Part shown: one piece after another, positions 1 through 11,899 of the stretch
How the letters are laid out: the number at the start of each line of letters is the position of its first letter
Numbering within the stretch: position 1 is the first letter of the stretch
Source of the DNA: Chrysoperla carnea
Lineage: Eukaryota > Arthropoda > Insecta > Neuroptera > Chrysopidae
Reading direction: 5' to 3'
NCBI RefSeq assembly: GCF_905475395.1
Contig: NC_058338.1
Span: 41,265,935 to 41,329,934 of the forward strand
DNA length: 64,000 bases
The notes under the pieces: model-generated
Seen by the model: the letters and a program-made list of their open reading frames with translations, nothing else
Told to the model about the DNA's origin: nothing
The model's database searches: none
Translations under genes and position numbers: made by a program

Positions 1-488
1 GTTACGAAAAGAAACTCACGAAAAAATTTTTTAGCTTTGAACAGGAATAACTTTTTTTCTGTCAATCGTAGCGTGAACTTTGACATAAATCGGTTTGAAG
101 ATAAAACGCAGCCATAAGTCCAACGACACCAAAATCATCAAATTTTTGCGCCAAACTTTTGAGTCATCTCTCTTCAATTTTTGTAAATGCACTGGACTAT
201 ACATCATAGCTTACCATTTTACGTTCAATTTTACGTTATATCTAAGTTGTTGCTGAAATGAATATTCTTATAGAAAAGTAGATGTATATATATGTATATC
301 TGTCGGTAGAAACTTTCATCAGAATTTTTCCAAAAAATATCAACGAGTGGGTTTTACGCATTCTCTGAGAAAATGATAATTCTAAGAGTTACTCAGTATG
401 AATTAAAATGTAAATTGTCTGGTTAAATGTCAATTGAAATGTAAACGTCTCGACTGTTAGGCGGTACGAAGTTCGTCGGGTCAGCTAG
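1..488 (+). mobile_element. 3' end of a Helitron-like element, cut by the window edge
   Basis: The segment ends in a short GC-richer hairpin-like stretch (ACGAAGTTCGT at about 465-475) followed by a terminal CTAGT at 484-488. This is the hairpin-plus-CTRR(T) ending expected of Helitrons, and similar endings occur in this window near 8530 and 62237. The upstream part holds no long ORF. The 5' end lies outside the window, so length and autonomy cannot be judged. It could instead be the tail of an unrelated non-autonomous repeat. Confidence 0.45.
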
Positions 489-1288
489 TTTAATAGAGTA
501 TCTCTGAAAAAAAAAACTAAATAAATATTGACAACATATGAAACTGAAATAACTGCCAAATCAATGCAATATTAGATATAGATAATAAATATAATTTGTA
601 TGAATAATTGCATCATTTTTGTCCAATAATAAATTCAGCTGCTTACAATAACTGGATAAAAATAATTGAACATATGGCAGGTATGCCTTAAATATATAAT
701 TAAAATTTAGTAATTAATTTACTAATATTAAAGTTCTTAATTAGACAAATTGTATTAAAAGTAGCGTAGGACGTTATTAATTTAAAAAATGGCATTAAAA
801 TACTCTTAAATAGCCTCCAAAATAAATCAAATTAATACCTTTTTAGTAAAATTTCAAGAACATTTAAAACTTTCCAATAATGAACAAAAATTACACTTAC
901 ATTGTATTGATATAAAAGGTACATTTAAAAATTTCGGGAAATTAAGGAAGTATGAGCACGGTAGTGGGTGCACAAATTTAAAAAATATATATTTTCAATT
1001 TTGATAATAAATTATATTATAACTTGACGACATAAGACGAAAAGTAAGAGTAAAATTTTTCGATATCTGACGTAATTTTCAAAATATCGAAAATTAAAAA
1101 TTTTGTTAAATTATTCAGCTTTCGTATTTATGAAGTTATAACAAAATTCATCATCAAAGTTGACAATAAGTTAAAAATAATTTCATCCCTAAATATACTG
1201 TGCTCTTACATCCCTTATTTCATTGATTATGTGTTTACTTTTTTATTAAAAAGTTTTTTTTTTTTTTAATTTGTTTTCATTCATTCCA
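489..1288. other. AT-rich intergenic DNA
   Basis: I see no ORF, splice-flanked exon or clear repeat here, only poly-A/T runs. Confidence 0.6.
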
Positions 1289-1505
1289 AATGAAAATTAT
1301 CAAAAACTTTCAAAATATGTCGTTTTTTGAGTTTCCTCAATAAGAGCCAATGTATTTTATATCGATTTTCAATAACTTTTTTCTTAAAAATTTGCACGGA
1401 TACCTATGCTGAAATTTTAACAATATATTCTTTCAGTAAAAGTCTGCCTATAAAAAAATTTTGAGCCTTTAAACCAAACACTGTTGTCATGCTCATACGT
1501 CCGTA
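1289..1505 (+). repeat. Dispersed repeat R3, uninterrupted copy
   Basis: A ~217-bp stretch that recurs, split in two, at 21785-21857 and 23627-23775. Shared blocks include AAAATTATCAAAAACTTTC near the start, the GAGCCAATGTATTTTA / TATCGATTTTCAA junction, and GTTGTCATGCTCATAC at the end. It serves as the empty-site reference for the insertion described at 21858-23626. Confidence 0.75.
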
Positions 1506-2357
1506 AATACAAACTATATGAGCCAATTTTCGCTCAAGCGTTAATACTACCTAAGTAAAATAACCAACAAAATTTACCGTTTAAGGATGTTCCCCAAAAA
1601 TGAGTGTAATACAATATTTGAGACTTACGTTTCAAATTTAAAAAATGACTTCTGGTAGAACTTGAGAAAATTAGACAAGTTATATCTTATCAATTTCCCA
1701 AACCCTCAGACGATTATTATTCATATCTTTTCAATAAGAATAATAAAAAAATAATTAAAAAGTATCTGTTTAACAGTTAATTAATATTTATTTTACAAAA
1801 ATAAATTAATCTTCTTAATTAAAAAAGAAGCCAAAACATTTGTTAAATGTTATCAAATCCGCATGTTACCAAATTTTTAAGAAAAAAACCTCTAAATTGT
1901 TCTTATAAAGAAAGTAATTAATAAAAAAAAAGTATACATTTGCATGCTAACATTTAAAAAAATACGTTTTTTAACATTATTTTATAATGGATCCCTAGTA
2001 AAAAAACAAATATTATCTAAAACGAAAATTATTAATATTAACACACTTTTATCGGCTTGACATGATTATAAAGGAATGAATGTAACAGAATTATTAAATC
2101 ATCTTTGATCTACTTCCTGGAAGGTGTCTGAATGATCTGAAATTATGCACACGGTAAAAATCGATGACAATACAATACTACGACAGCATCTACCAGATTT
2201 TATAGCAAAATTTGAAAAGAAATTTGAAATGGTGGAGGAGGTCACGGGAAGATATATTTTTAGAACGTGGGAGAGTTGATTTTAGTCATTTTTTAAATAC
2301 ACTTTTAAAAAATTAAACGCTTTATTAGCTTTAGGATTAATGCTCTGGCATTATTAT

Positions 2358-2690
2358 TTCTTACTTAAATAGATGCTAAAATTACATATTAAACAAATAT
2401 CAAGTTGCCTAAAACCTATTTTTGAGCTACCATTATTACACATATTCAGAGGGTCGCGTTGTACTTTATAACCCAAAAAAATTCTGACATGATCATTTCT
2501 GGCTTAAAAAGATACTAAAATTATATATTACACAAATTTCAAGTTGCCTTAAGTATATTTTTTAGGCATTTTTATTACACATATTCAGGGGATCATAATA
2601 CAAAAAAAATTCTGGATTAAATAGATGCTAAAATACCATATTAAATAAATATCAAGGTGCCTAAAACATATTTTTTTGATTGTTTTTTTC
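2358..2690 (+). repeat. Imperfect tandem repeat, three units
   Basis: Three diverged units begin at about 2367, 2506 and 2617. Each has the pattern AAATAGATGCTAAAATTA(C/T)ATATTA..CAAATATCAAG.TGCCT followed by a T-rich stretch, and the first two continue into ATTACACATATTCAG. Spacing is 110-140 bp. No coding potential. Confidence 0.7.
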
Positions 2691-3717
2691 GCAAATGTCA
2701 TAGACTGCGCAGTATCGACTCAATTATGGATTCACTACTTATTAAAATTTTATTTTTTATAATTTTTAACTTGCCTAAAACACCTTCCCAAATTTGTGTC
2801 ACAAACTCTTGGGCTATAGGGTGACCTTAAAGGAGTTCAGAGGGCAAAAGGGAATAATATGTTAATAGCAAAGCTTACAGGTAACGACTGGTCTATTTAT
2901 AGTATTCTCTAACTACTTCTACGATAGAGGTTAAAAATACACGTTTTGAACCTTACTGCATAAATTATGGAATATATTATGTGCAAATGAAGTGTTTGAT
3001 TGCCTTTAATTATTCCGTAATTATATTGTAATCCTTGAAGTTAATGTTCACGTGATAATTTCATTGCTGTAGTATTTACGTATTGTAGATACGGCAAGTT
3101 AAGTCCTATATATTTCAATATATTCAATTCCACTTTCATTCAGGTTTGATCCCCACCAACAGGGATCTATTCGCTGATTTCTAGAGAATACGCTGGATGG
3201 AAAAGCAATTAAGTTTTTAATCAGCACTCGAAGATTTCGAAAATATTGAAAATGTGCAAACCGTCTGAAACTTCGTAAAATACTTAAGAAATATGCACGA
3301 AAATATTAAGGGTCGGAGATGATAATTGAGGATGTCGATGTTAAAATTACAAGATTTTAAATAGCTGACTATAGAAATAAAATTAATATTTTTCGGAGGC
3401 TTATTTTGATAATAATTGAAAATAGAATCACCATCTACCTCCTATTTATTCCAAAAGTAATTACTTTAAATGATGCCATTTTGTCCTCGTCGCGTTGGAT
3501 TTGTGACACGGTAGGTATATTGTATTTGTAGAATAGCAAAAATTGTTTCAAGAAATGACTAAAAATGGTATAAGCAAACACTATTTGAAGAAGTATTTTC
3601 GAATTACCCAATAGCTTTGGACTATGCAATCAAACTACTGGTCGACTTGTAGAATAAACTATGATAAGTCCAATGTTCTTTCATCGATATTTGTCACATC
3701 GTGTAATTCCTCTTTTA
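2691..3717. other. Intergenic, no recognisable feature
   Basis: Only short ORFs (60-64 codons, 3435-3843) without family resemblance occur here; I regard them as chance. The second runs into the Helitron-like element that follows. Confidence 0.55.
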
Positions 3718-4061
3718 TCTCTATATATTATAAATGTGAAAAAAATTTGTTTGTTTGTTTGTTATCATCAGAATAACACACGAGCTCTTTATAAAGATAT
3801 ATATATTTTAGTCTATGGCATTTCACTACGAGCATCCTTTTGAACCATAAATTAAAGACTTCTGTAAAAATGGTGAAAGAGATACAATTCATGGACACAC
3901 CTGTTCTGATACATTCAATGAATCAAGACAATAAAACATTTAAAAAAATTGAATTATATACATATATTTTACCATTGTAAAACAATCCCTACCCCTATTT
4001 TGAGTATTATGGACGTAGGATAAGCAAGATCAAGAATGATGGAGGCGAGTATCAAGTTAGT
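3718..4061 (+). mobile_element. Helitron-like non-autonomous element (H1)
   Basis: It begins TCTCTATATATTATAAATG, followed within 30 bp by a (TTTG)n run, identical in layout to the element at 8173 and close to those at 61838 and 63738. The interior TCAGAATAACACACGAGCT block is shared with 61838-62237. The 3' end is decayed (GTTAGT at 4056-4061, where the others have CTAGT). It has no Rep/helicase coding, so if mobile it needed another element's protein. Confidence 0.6.
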
Positions 4062-4453
4062 ATTATTAAGTTTTAGATATTATAAATGGGATTTAATTCA
4101 CACTTCGTATTAATATAAATATTTATAAACAATAACCAGTATTTTTGATTCATTTTTAATTTAATAACATACGACTCTCGATAGTGATTCTTAATTGTCA
4201 ATAATAATGACGCGAATTTATTGGAAGCGACATTGACGTAATCAATTTTATTTAAACAAATTTTAAATCAAAAATATTTTTTTGCAATTGATTGTCACAT
4301 CCGGAACCTACACAAAAACAGGGAAATTAAATAATTAGATGCTAAACGATAAAAAAAGTTATTCTTTAAATTTGGTTACGCATATCTGTCTCTACTTCAA
4401 AGCTTTTTCGCATATCCCATTTTAATACGTACTTATTGTCATTTAAAATATAA

Positions 4454-4945
4454 AAAGTGAAAACAAACAATTGACTGAGTTAATTATTGAAATACCATGT
4501 ATGGACAGTGTTGATTACTCTGTCACATTACACATACATACATGAAACACATATAACTGATATTCACATATAATACATACTATACAATTTGCGCATAATT
4601 TGCGCTCTCACGGGTAAACAGTGATGATTACAAAAAAATGTTTCAAACAAAAGTAGGTTTATTTTTTTATAAGGAACATTTTTTATTTTTAAACTTTTGT
4701 TTTTTCGCTAACGATTTACAAGATGCGTCCTACGGACCCAAGACCCAATTGACCTATGTTGCTCATTTAGGAACTTGACCTCAATTTTACGCCCTTAGCA
4801 CGCAATTAAAATTTCAGCTTGATATCTCTTTTCCTTTTTGAGTAATCGTGATGACAGACGGACAGACGGCAGACGACAGACAGAACAGACAACCGGAAAT
4901 GGAAAAATTAGATGATTTTATGAACACTTGGGGCAGCTCTTGATC
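4454..4945 (+). repeat. Dispersed repeat R1, copy a (3' truncated)
   Basis: R1 is the commonest repeat in the window. In order, this copy holds the AAAACAAACAATTGACTGA block, CCCAAGACCCAATTGACCTA, GTTGCTCATTTA, then a (GACAG/GACGG)n microsatellite core at about 4855-4890 and the ATTTTATGAACAC block. It stops before the usual terminal block that ends in CATGGTATAAAAA. The best full-length comparison is 18496-19056. Confidence 0.75.
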
Positions 4946-6617
4946 TTAAAAACTAGCTTTTTAAATACAAATAGATTCTTTTTTCAATCAAGTTATCAAA
5001 TTTTTAACATTCTTAAAACACCCTTCGGAAAAAAATTAATACTAACTAGAATTAGTTCCTTGAATAAGAATTTAGAAATCGAAAACTTTTTATTAATATT
5101 TAACTTTCTGTTCAATGAATTCAGTTTTACATATCAATATGTTTACATGAAAAACAATGGAAATTGATTAAACACTTATTATTGAACAACAAAAAAATTA
5201 TAATAAACAAGTAACTTTACTTTAATTTTCTTCTGTTTTGTATAAAAAAAACTTTTGTTCTGTTTTTTAATTGATATCATTCACGCATAAGTCTTACTTC
5301 AACAAAATTTAATTGAAAAAAGTTATTTCCGCGATTACAAGGAAAATGAATTGTTTTGACATTTTATAAATTATAATTTAAATTAAATAATAAATTTCCA
5401 GTAATTACAGAAATATACGATGTCCGGCGTATCAAAATATCGAAATTTAAAACGTTATATCGAATATAATAAATAGCTTTGATGAATTAGATCGTAGATT
5501 GACTGTGAAAGGTAATTTTATTTCAGGTGCTGAAATACAAAGAAATAAGAAAATTTGAAAAGGTTGTAAAATGAAAACGAATGCTCAATTAGTGATGTGA
5601 CGAATATTCACATTCGCATTCGCAACAAAACGATGCGAATGTTTATTTTAAGAGTCATATCTCTAAAACTATCTTACTTAGGAAAACGGCCTTCATTTTT
5701 CATCTCATTTTTAGCAAATTTAATCTTATTTTAACAATATAAAAATTTGTAACTCTTGACAGAGTTGTAAATTAGGTATAAATATTTCATGTGGATTATT
5801 TCAAACACATGAAAAGACAAAAAATCGCATTTTTTTAAAAAGCATCTAATGAGGCGGAAATATATACTTTACTTTGAAAGGTTTGATTTACTCTTTTGAA
5901 AGGCTTTAAAAGTTTAAAGAGTATAGGAGCCATTATCGAACTTCCCCTTGCTTTCACCTTTGGATTTATTGTAAACTTACTATATGAAATATGCGGATAA
6001 AATATACTATACAGTATCTGTAGTTTAATGTACTGAAAAGATAATTTATTAACACAAACAAATCAATTAAAAATTCTGCTGGTGTGATTTTCAACAAAAA
6101 TTTAACAAATCATGTTAGACAGTTTTTAGACACATGGCAGGTTTATTTTCTTTTTTGAAAAAAGAAGCAGACCTGTGTACTAAATAAAAATGTCTACATA
6201 GTCTTCAATTTATTTTTAAATTCAATTAGAATTGATTCGCAATTTGAAATTCTGTTACAAACCATAGCAACAATAAAAATAAAAATATCTTAAATCTTTT
6301 ATGCTGATTTAAAAAAATTGTATAAAAATATATTAAATATTAATTAAATATATTTAAAATTATAGAAGTTTCTATTAATTTTCACCGGTCCCAATGTCTG
6401 TAATTAAATCTTGAAAGATAAATTTGACCCACTTCATTTGATGGCAATATGACCTGCTTTTCTCAACGCTTCCACCATATTTGATACGTCTTTTAGTTTT
6501 GAATTAAAAACTATAAAAGCTTGAAGTGTTGAGTGACTCATCGGCTTGTCTTTTAAAAATTAATTTTTATTTAAATTTTATATTAGTGCAATTTTACTTG
6601 GAAGTCGGTTTTTAAAA
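4946..6617. other. Intergenic, no recognisable feature
   Basis: Low-complexity AT-rich sequence. I found no supported exon or structured repeat. Confidence 0.5.
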
Positions 6618-6920
6618 AGTTTAATTTCTTTCTACTCTTCAGTTCATTAAATAAAAGCTTTTAATTAATTTTTTGGAAATTTTAATTTCTTTCTACTCTT
6701 CAGTTCATTAAATAAAAGATTTTAATTAATTTTTTAAAAAGTTTAATTTTTTTCAACTCTTCAGTTTATTAAATAAAGCTTTTAATTAATTTTTTTAATT
6801 AGTTTAAAAATAATATTTTTAAATAGTTTAATTTAAATAAAGTTTTAAAAAAGTTTATTTTCTTTCTACTCTTCAGTCCATTAAATAAAAGCTTTTAATT
6901 AATTTTTTATAAATTTAATT
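6618..6920 (+). repeat. ~61-bp tandem repeat, four units with one spacer
   Basis: The motif TTCTTTCTACTCTTCAG (one unit varied) starts at about 6626, 6687, 6748 and 6859. It is followed each time by TTCATTAAATAAAAGC and TTTTAATTAATTTTTT. Spacing is 61, 61 and 111 bp, the last interval containing a degenerate AT-rich filler. Confidence 0.8.
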
Positions 6921-8172
6921 TAAAAACTAATTTCCCAAGACTTCCACCATTTTTACAATAGATTTCAAATATCCTTCAATGGGGCATATATAGAACCCAC
7001 GAAATGTTAGGATAGATTTGAGCCGTTTAAACATATACTAATATTTTTCAGGCTCCTGAGCTTTCTGGTGTGAGCTCTGTGAGGCAGATCCATAAAGTTA
7101 TGAGTCTAAAAATAAAACTTTCCATTAATTGTATCGTGTAGGGTATTAAATCAAAGGTCTTGAAGAGCGTATACGAATAGTAACTTTTCGAGGTCGCTCA
7201 ATCCTAAAAATCCACACGAAACGCAATATTACATTTTTTATAATCGTGTAATAAGACTAATCTCCAAACAAATTCATAAAACGAGATAACAGAAACTTAA
7301 ATTTTTAGCACAATAACAACACTATTATTTAAATATTTTATTAACAAAAGACAGCGGAGCAAAAATTATGAACTAATTCATGGTCAACTTTATTATCTAC
7401 TTTATTATAAAATTTAAAAAAAATTAAATACATTTAAACATAATCACTGTTTGTGAAAATGTTGAAATTCTAAAGTCGAATTGCTCATTCTGATTAAGTT
7501 TTTTTTTTTTAAATAAATATTGAAGATCTTAGTAAAAGTAAACTTTTTATCTGTTTATATGGAAAGGTTAAAAACTTGAAATAATAATTAAATTTCTTCT
7601 AGCTTGAAAAGATCAAAAATCTAAGTAAATCAATTTTGAATGGGTGTGCGTTAAGTTTTCGACCTTCTTATGAAAAGACCTTCAATTCATAAATAAATAG
7701 ATTAAATAATTTTACCATTAACGGAAATCCTTTTGATACGATTTTTAACCAAAACTCGTTAATCACAAACACACAAAAGTTATCACAATATTAAAACATG
7801 CTTTTCACACTTATTTAATTTCAATAAACACAATTTTATATTTTGTTAATGCGCGCCAGTGACCAATTCAAAAAAGAATTTAAAATCGCCTATCAATTTA
7901 TTACAAAGGGAAAGTATCGTAAGATTTATATCATTGATATTGCGATATCACTTTGCTTTAATTAACTACATAAACTGTTTGTTAGTGAAACAAAGTATGA
8001 AATATATATCCGCGCGTATCTCTCCGACTGTTGAGTGTTTGACACTCTTTTGAACACTGTGTTGTTCAGTGTTGGTTGAATATACACACAACCACTGCCT
8101 CAAGACAAAAAAATTTTTCTCGCATCTATACATAAAATTACTAGCATGGAATTTCAATAATTTATAAGTAAA
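6921..8172. other. Intergenic, no recognisable feature
   Basis: ORFs of about 60 codons at 7859-8157 overlap on both strands and look random. Nothing else is supported. Confidence 0.5.
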
Positions 8173-8530
8173 TCTCTATATATTATAAATGCGAAAGTAA
8201 GCATGTTTGTTTGTTTGTTACGCTTAATTTAATTCGACATTACCATAAATTACAGATTTCTGTGAAAGTAGTCATTTGCCATTACCATAAATTACAGATT
8301 TCTGTAAACATAGTCAATATAAAACATTTCAAAGCCATCTTCTCTGATATACTCAATGAATAATTACATTATTATTATAAATTTAAAAAAATAGAAAACC
8401 ATGCATATATTTTACGTTTGTAAAACAATCCTTACCATTATTTCGAGTGTTATCGAAAGGGGATAAGCGAGAGCAATCTTGATCAATCTTTACTTTTAAA
8501 CCCAGCGAAGCGGGTGGGTATCACTCTAGT
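8173..8530 (+). mobile_element. Helitron-like non-autonomous element (H2)
   Basis: A complete-looking copy of about 358 bp. It opens with TCTCTATATATTATAAATG and a (TTTG)n tract and contains two ATTACCATAAATTACAGATT blocks. It closes with AGCGAAGCGGGTGGGTATCA and the terminal CTAGT at 8526-8530. Both ends match 61838-62237. There is no ORF. Confidence 0.7.
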
Positions 8531-9159
8531 ATATGTATATGTATAATTTTTTTATGATAGTAGTATTTCAAATTTAAAATTAAAGAATTAATAATTGAAG
8601 AAACTTTTTGATTCCAGTGTAAAGTGTTGATTGGTTATTCCAATATTATTATTTATGATAGTTAAAATATTATAATCAAAAATATTCCTTTCATATGTCC
8701 TGGACAAGTTTTTTTTTAATGTAATGATTCATTGATTTAAAATTATTTTATGATTTAATTGTTGACGTTAATTTTATCCTTTTGAATTTCCTAAAATAAT
8801 GCCATAGCAAACAATATTTATGATGAGAAATTAAAGTGTATGACAACAAATGGGGAAAAATAATCCTTTAGTTGGTTTTGGAAAAGTTTTCATTTTGTAA
8901 GAAAATTCATTGATTTGAAATATTATTTTCCCGCGTTTTTTATACGCTTGACTTTTATGTATAATAACCATATCATAGTTGAGTTCCAAAATACGGCATT
9001 GATGGTGATTTTTTAGGTTTTAAGAAATAGTTTTTAAAAATTGGGACGCCACGAATTATTAATACAGCAGGTGCTAAAAAGAGTTTCGCCTGTAAATATG
9101 AGAACCGTTAGCTAAGTTTGCATTCTTATTAATGATAGAATGGGAAAACCAAATTTTTA

Positions 9160-9450
9160 CCCCTGAACCAAAAAAAGGGGTGTTATAAGTTTGACCGCTA
9201 TGTGTGTGTGTCTATCTGTCTGTCTGTCGCATTGTGGCGCCTAAACGGATGAAGCGATTTTCGATTTTTTTTTTGTTTTGTTTGAAAGGTAATTTAATGG
9301 GGTTCTTGGCTATGTTTAGGGTTCCTAACCCAAAAAGTTTCTCGGGGGTTTTTCAAATTTTGTTAATTTCACTTGTTTTGTACCAAAATTGTTCTTTCGT
9401 ATAATTGTTTCTGCGAATTCTAGGCACTCTTCGAAAAGAAATTTCCAATA
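9160..9450 (+). repeat. Dispersed repeat R2, copy a
   Basis: It carries a (TCTG)n microsatellite followed by GCGCCTAAACGGATGAAGCG and a T-run, then a block with TGAAAGGTAATTTAATGG. The same organisation occurs inverted at about 37570-37760 (CATCCGTTTAGGATCTACG, CAGACACACAG). The ORF across 9204-9404 is a by-product of the repeat and has no domain I recognise. Confidence 0.6.
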
Positions 9451-10054
9451 AATCCAATAAGTGGTTCGTTTTTCTATACAGACCATTTTAGTTCAAATTG
9501 AATGAAATACTCTCCTAAGTGGATGAGTAGTGGGAGTTTTTTATTGGAAATTTCCTTCTATTTAAGAATATTTTTTTAAAATTTCCTTAATATTATAATA
9601 TTTTATGAAATATTGACGAAAAACGAAATACCTTTTTTTCACCTATAATTGTCCATAACTTTTTTAATTTTTTATAAGCTGAAAAACGCTTCTGACACAT
9701 TTTTCTACGCATCATTTCGAATCCAACGAGATATTCGAATCAACACGTATTTTTACGACCATTATTTCTATATTTCACCAATTTGAACTTGTTGGCTAGT
9801 CTAATAGTATCTAATCAAAAAGATTCTGTTGGGACAAAATGAATTTCATTAAAAAATATTCGAAATATTTTAAAGAAAAGTTTTAAGAGGAAAATATCTT
9901 CCTCGAAAAGAGGACTCACGGTTAGGTTTAGGGAATAATACCTATTGATTTTCCCTTGAAAATATTTTCATGAAGACTATTCCATATTAATGACGTAAGA
10001 ATTAGATTTCTAGCTTGGAATGCAATGGAATACCCGTATTACTCTAATAGTCTA

Positions 10055-10373
10055 AGAGCTGAGTGGCTTTTTTGAGTACATATTTGAGGCACATTGAAAA
10101 TATATTAAAGTTGATAACTTACGAATGTGTAGATGGTGAAACCGACAACCTGTCTGGGAGGATGGGGGCGTTAGTGACCTATGAAATTTTTAATTTGCAA
10201 TTTTTCCTATGCAAAAAATATTCTTGAGGCACTTTGAAACCTACACCATTTTAAAGTCTCATATTCAATTAGACGAGTTATCATCGCCTGGCATGATTTG
10301 GTGGGGGCTAAAATAGCCTGGCAGCTAAAATAGCTGTGCCTCAAATATGTATTCAAAAAAGCCATTCAGCTCT
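10055..10373. mobile_element. Short terminal-inverted-repeat element (MITE-like)
   Basis: The left arm AGAGCTGAGTGGCTTTTTTG (10055) continues through GAGTACATATTTGAGGCAC. It is answered by its reverse complement at about 10335-10373, giving arms of about 37 bp around a ~240-bp core. No coding sequence. The flanks do not show an obvious target-site duplication. Confidence 0.75.
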
Positions 10374-11340
10374 CCAGCTATAATATTCACATTAATTTAC
10401 ACACAATGACACAATCTGCAATGATGTTAAAAAAAAGTTTTCTTTTATTTACGTCAAAATAAACCAGTTTGTTAATTAAAATGACGTTACTTTTACCTAT
10501 TCAATTGTAATGAATGATAGTAATTACGTAACAGTTTTTTCCTTATATAGTTTCATGCTTTTATTTATTAGTTCCCGTTTTATTACTTACAATATTAAAA
10601 TTTCATTATGATGCTCGCATACACTCTCCATCAAAGCATCGCACTCGGCACAATATTGTGATTGTAATAAAAAAAATTGAATCAGTAATCAGACAACAAT
10701 GACGTCGGGGCTACAATCGATTTTACCCTACATAAATTAAATATCAAAATCGATTATAATAAAATTTAAAAATTAAATGCTTTTAATATTAGTTTGAAGC
10801 AATTTGGTTCCTGTGAGCTTTATGATTCAACCCATATTCATTTTAATCGCCATTTTTCATTTTAAGCGAATTAAATTACAACTTAATATTATTACATGAA
10901 TTTTAACATACTGCGTGCGAAAGGAAAAAATTTATTTCAGTTGAAAATTGAATTATTTGATCGTCGAAAAAGCTTTCAAATAAAAGTTGTTTGCATTTAA
11001 ATAGTAAACAATTCTTGTTCTTAAAAATTTTCCGTACCTCTCACCTTTTAAAAGTTTTCAATTTGTGGCCTCCTATAAACTGCCTCCCACCCCTTTTTCG
11101 ATTTTTGTCCAAAACCAATAGATCGTTTCATTATTCATTATGTATATATTGAATTATATTGCTAACAGTCAAATGGTGTGTCCATAAAATAAGTGAAATT
11201 GCTTCAAACTATGCACATAGATAACATGAAAAATGAGCAAAAAACCCAAAAAGACCTCATAACATGGTGCGGTGAAGTATTGTGAATCATATACTTGGTG
11301 CAACTAATTTTTGAGGATCTCCCTATTACATTTTGGGGAA

Positions 11341-11697
11341 AAAGTTGATTCTCATAAAAAAACTAACATTTTTAACCATTAAAAACCATTTTTTCGAAAA
11401 TCGTCAGCTTTCGGAAGAAATGCGACTTAAAAATATGTCATTATTGCATTTAATCGAAAGAAAACACTCTAACTGCGAAAAAATGCTCAAATCAAAAGTT
11501 ACCAAGCACAATAGAGGACATTCGCTTGTTTCTCCGACTTTGACTTACAATCATCGATATACTTTAAGCGCATTTTCTTTCGATTAAATGGAATAATAAC
11601 ATATTTTTAAGTCGCATTTCCTCAGAAAGCGGACGATTTTCGAAAAACAAAAAAGTTTAAATTAAAAATATTAGTTTTTTTATGAGGATCAACTTTC
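11341..11697. mobile_element. Foldback element with arms of ~135 bp
   Basis: The left arm (about 11341-11480; AAGTTGATTCTCATAAAAAA, CTTTCGGAAGAAATGCGACT) is matched in reverse by about 11563-11697 (AGTCGCATTTCCTCAGAAAG, TTTTTTTATGAGGATCAACT). The whole unit may extend to about 11890, where CACCCTGTATAT looks like a transposon terminus. The ORF over 11333-11587 simply spans arm and loop. Confidence 0.75.
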
Positions 11698-11899
11698 TAA
11701 TTTAAAGTGTTATTTTAGATAAAAATTGGATATTAAAGATACCCAAGGAACTAGGGCCAATCTGATGTCAGAACATGATGCCCCCCATCAAACTCAGCAA
11801 CTTTTAAAGTTATTTTTTGATGGGTTATAAGTACAAAACGAGCTATAATCCATTGTAGATTAAAATGACCCACCCTGTATATTTAATATATATAGGGTA

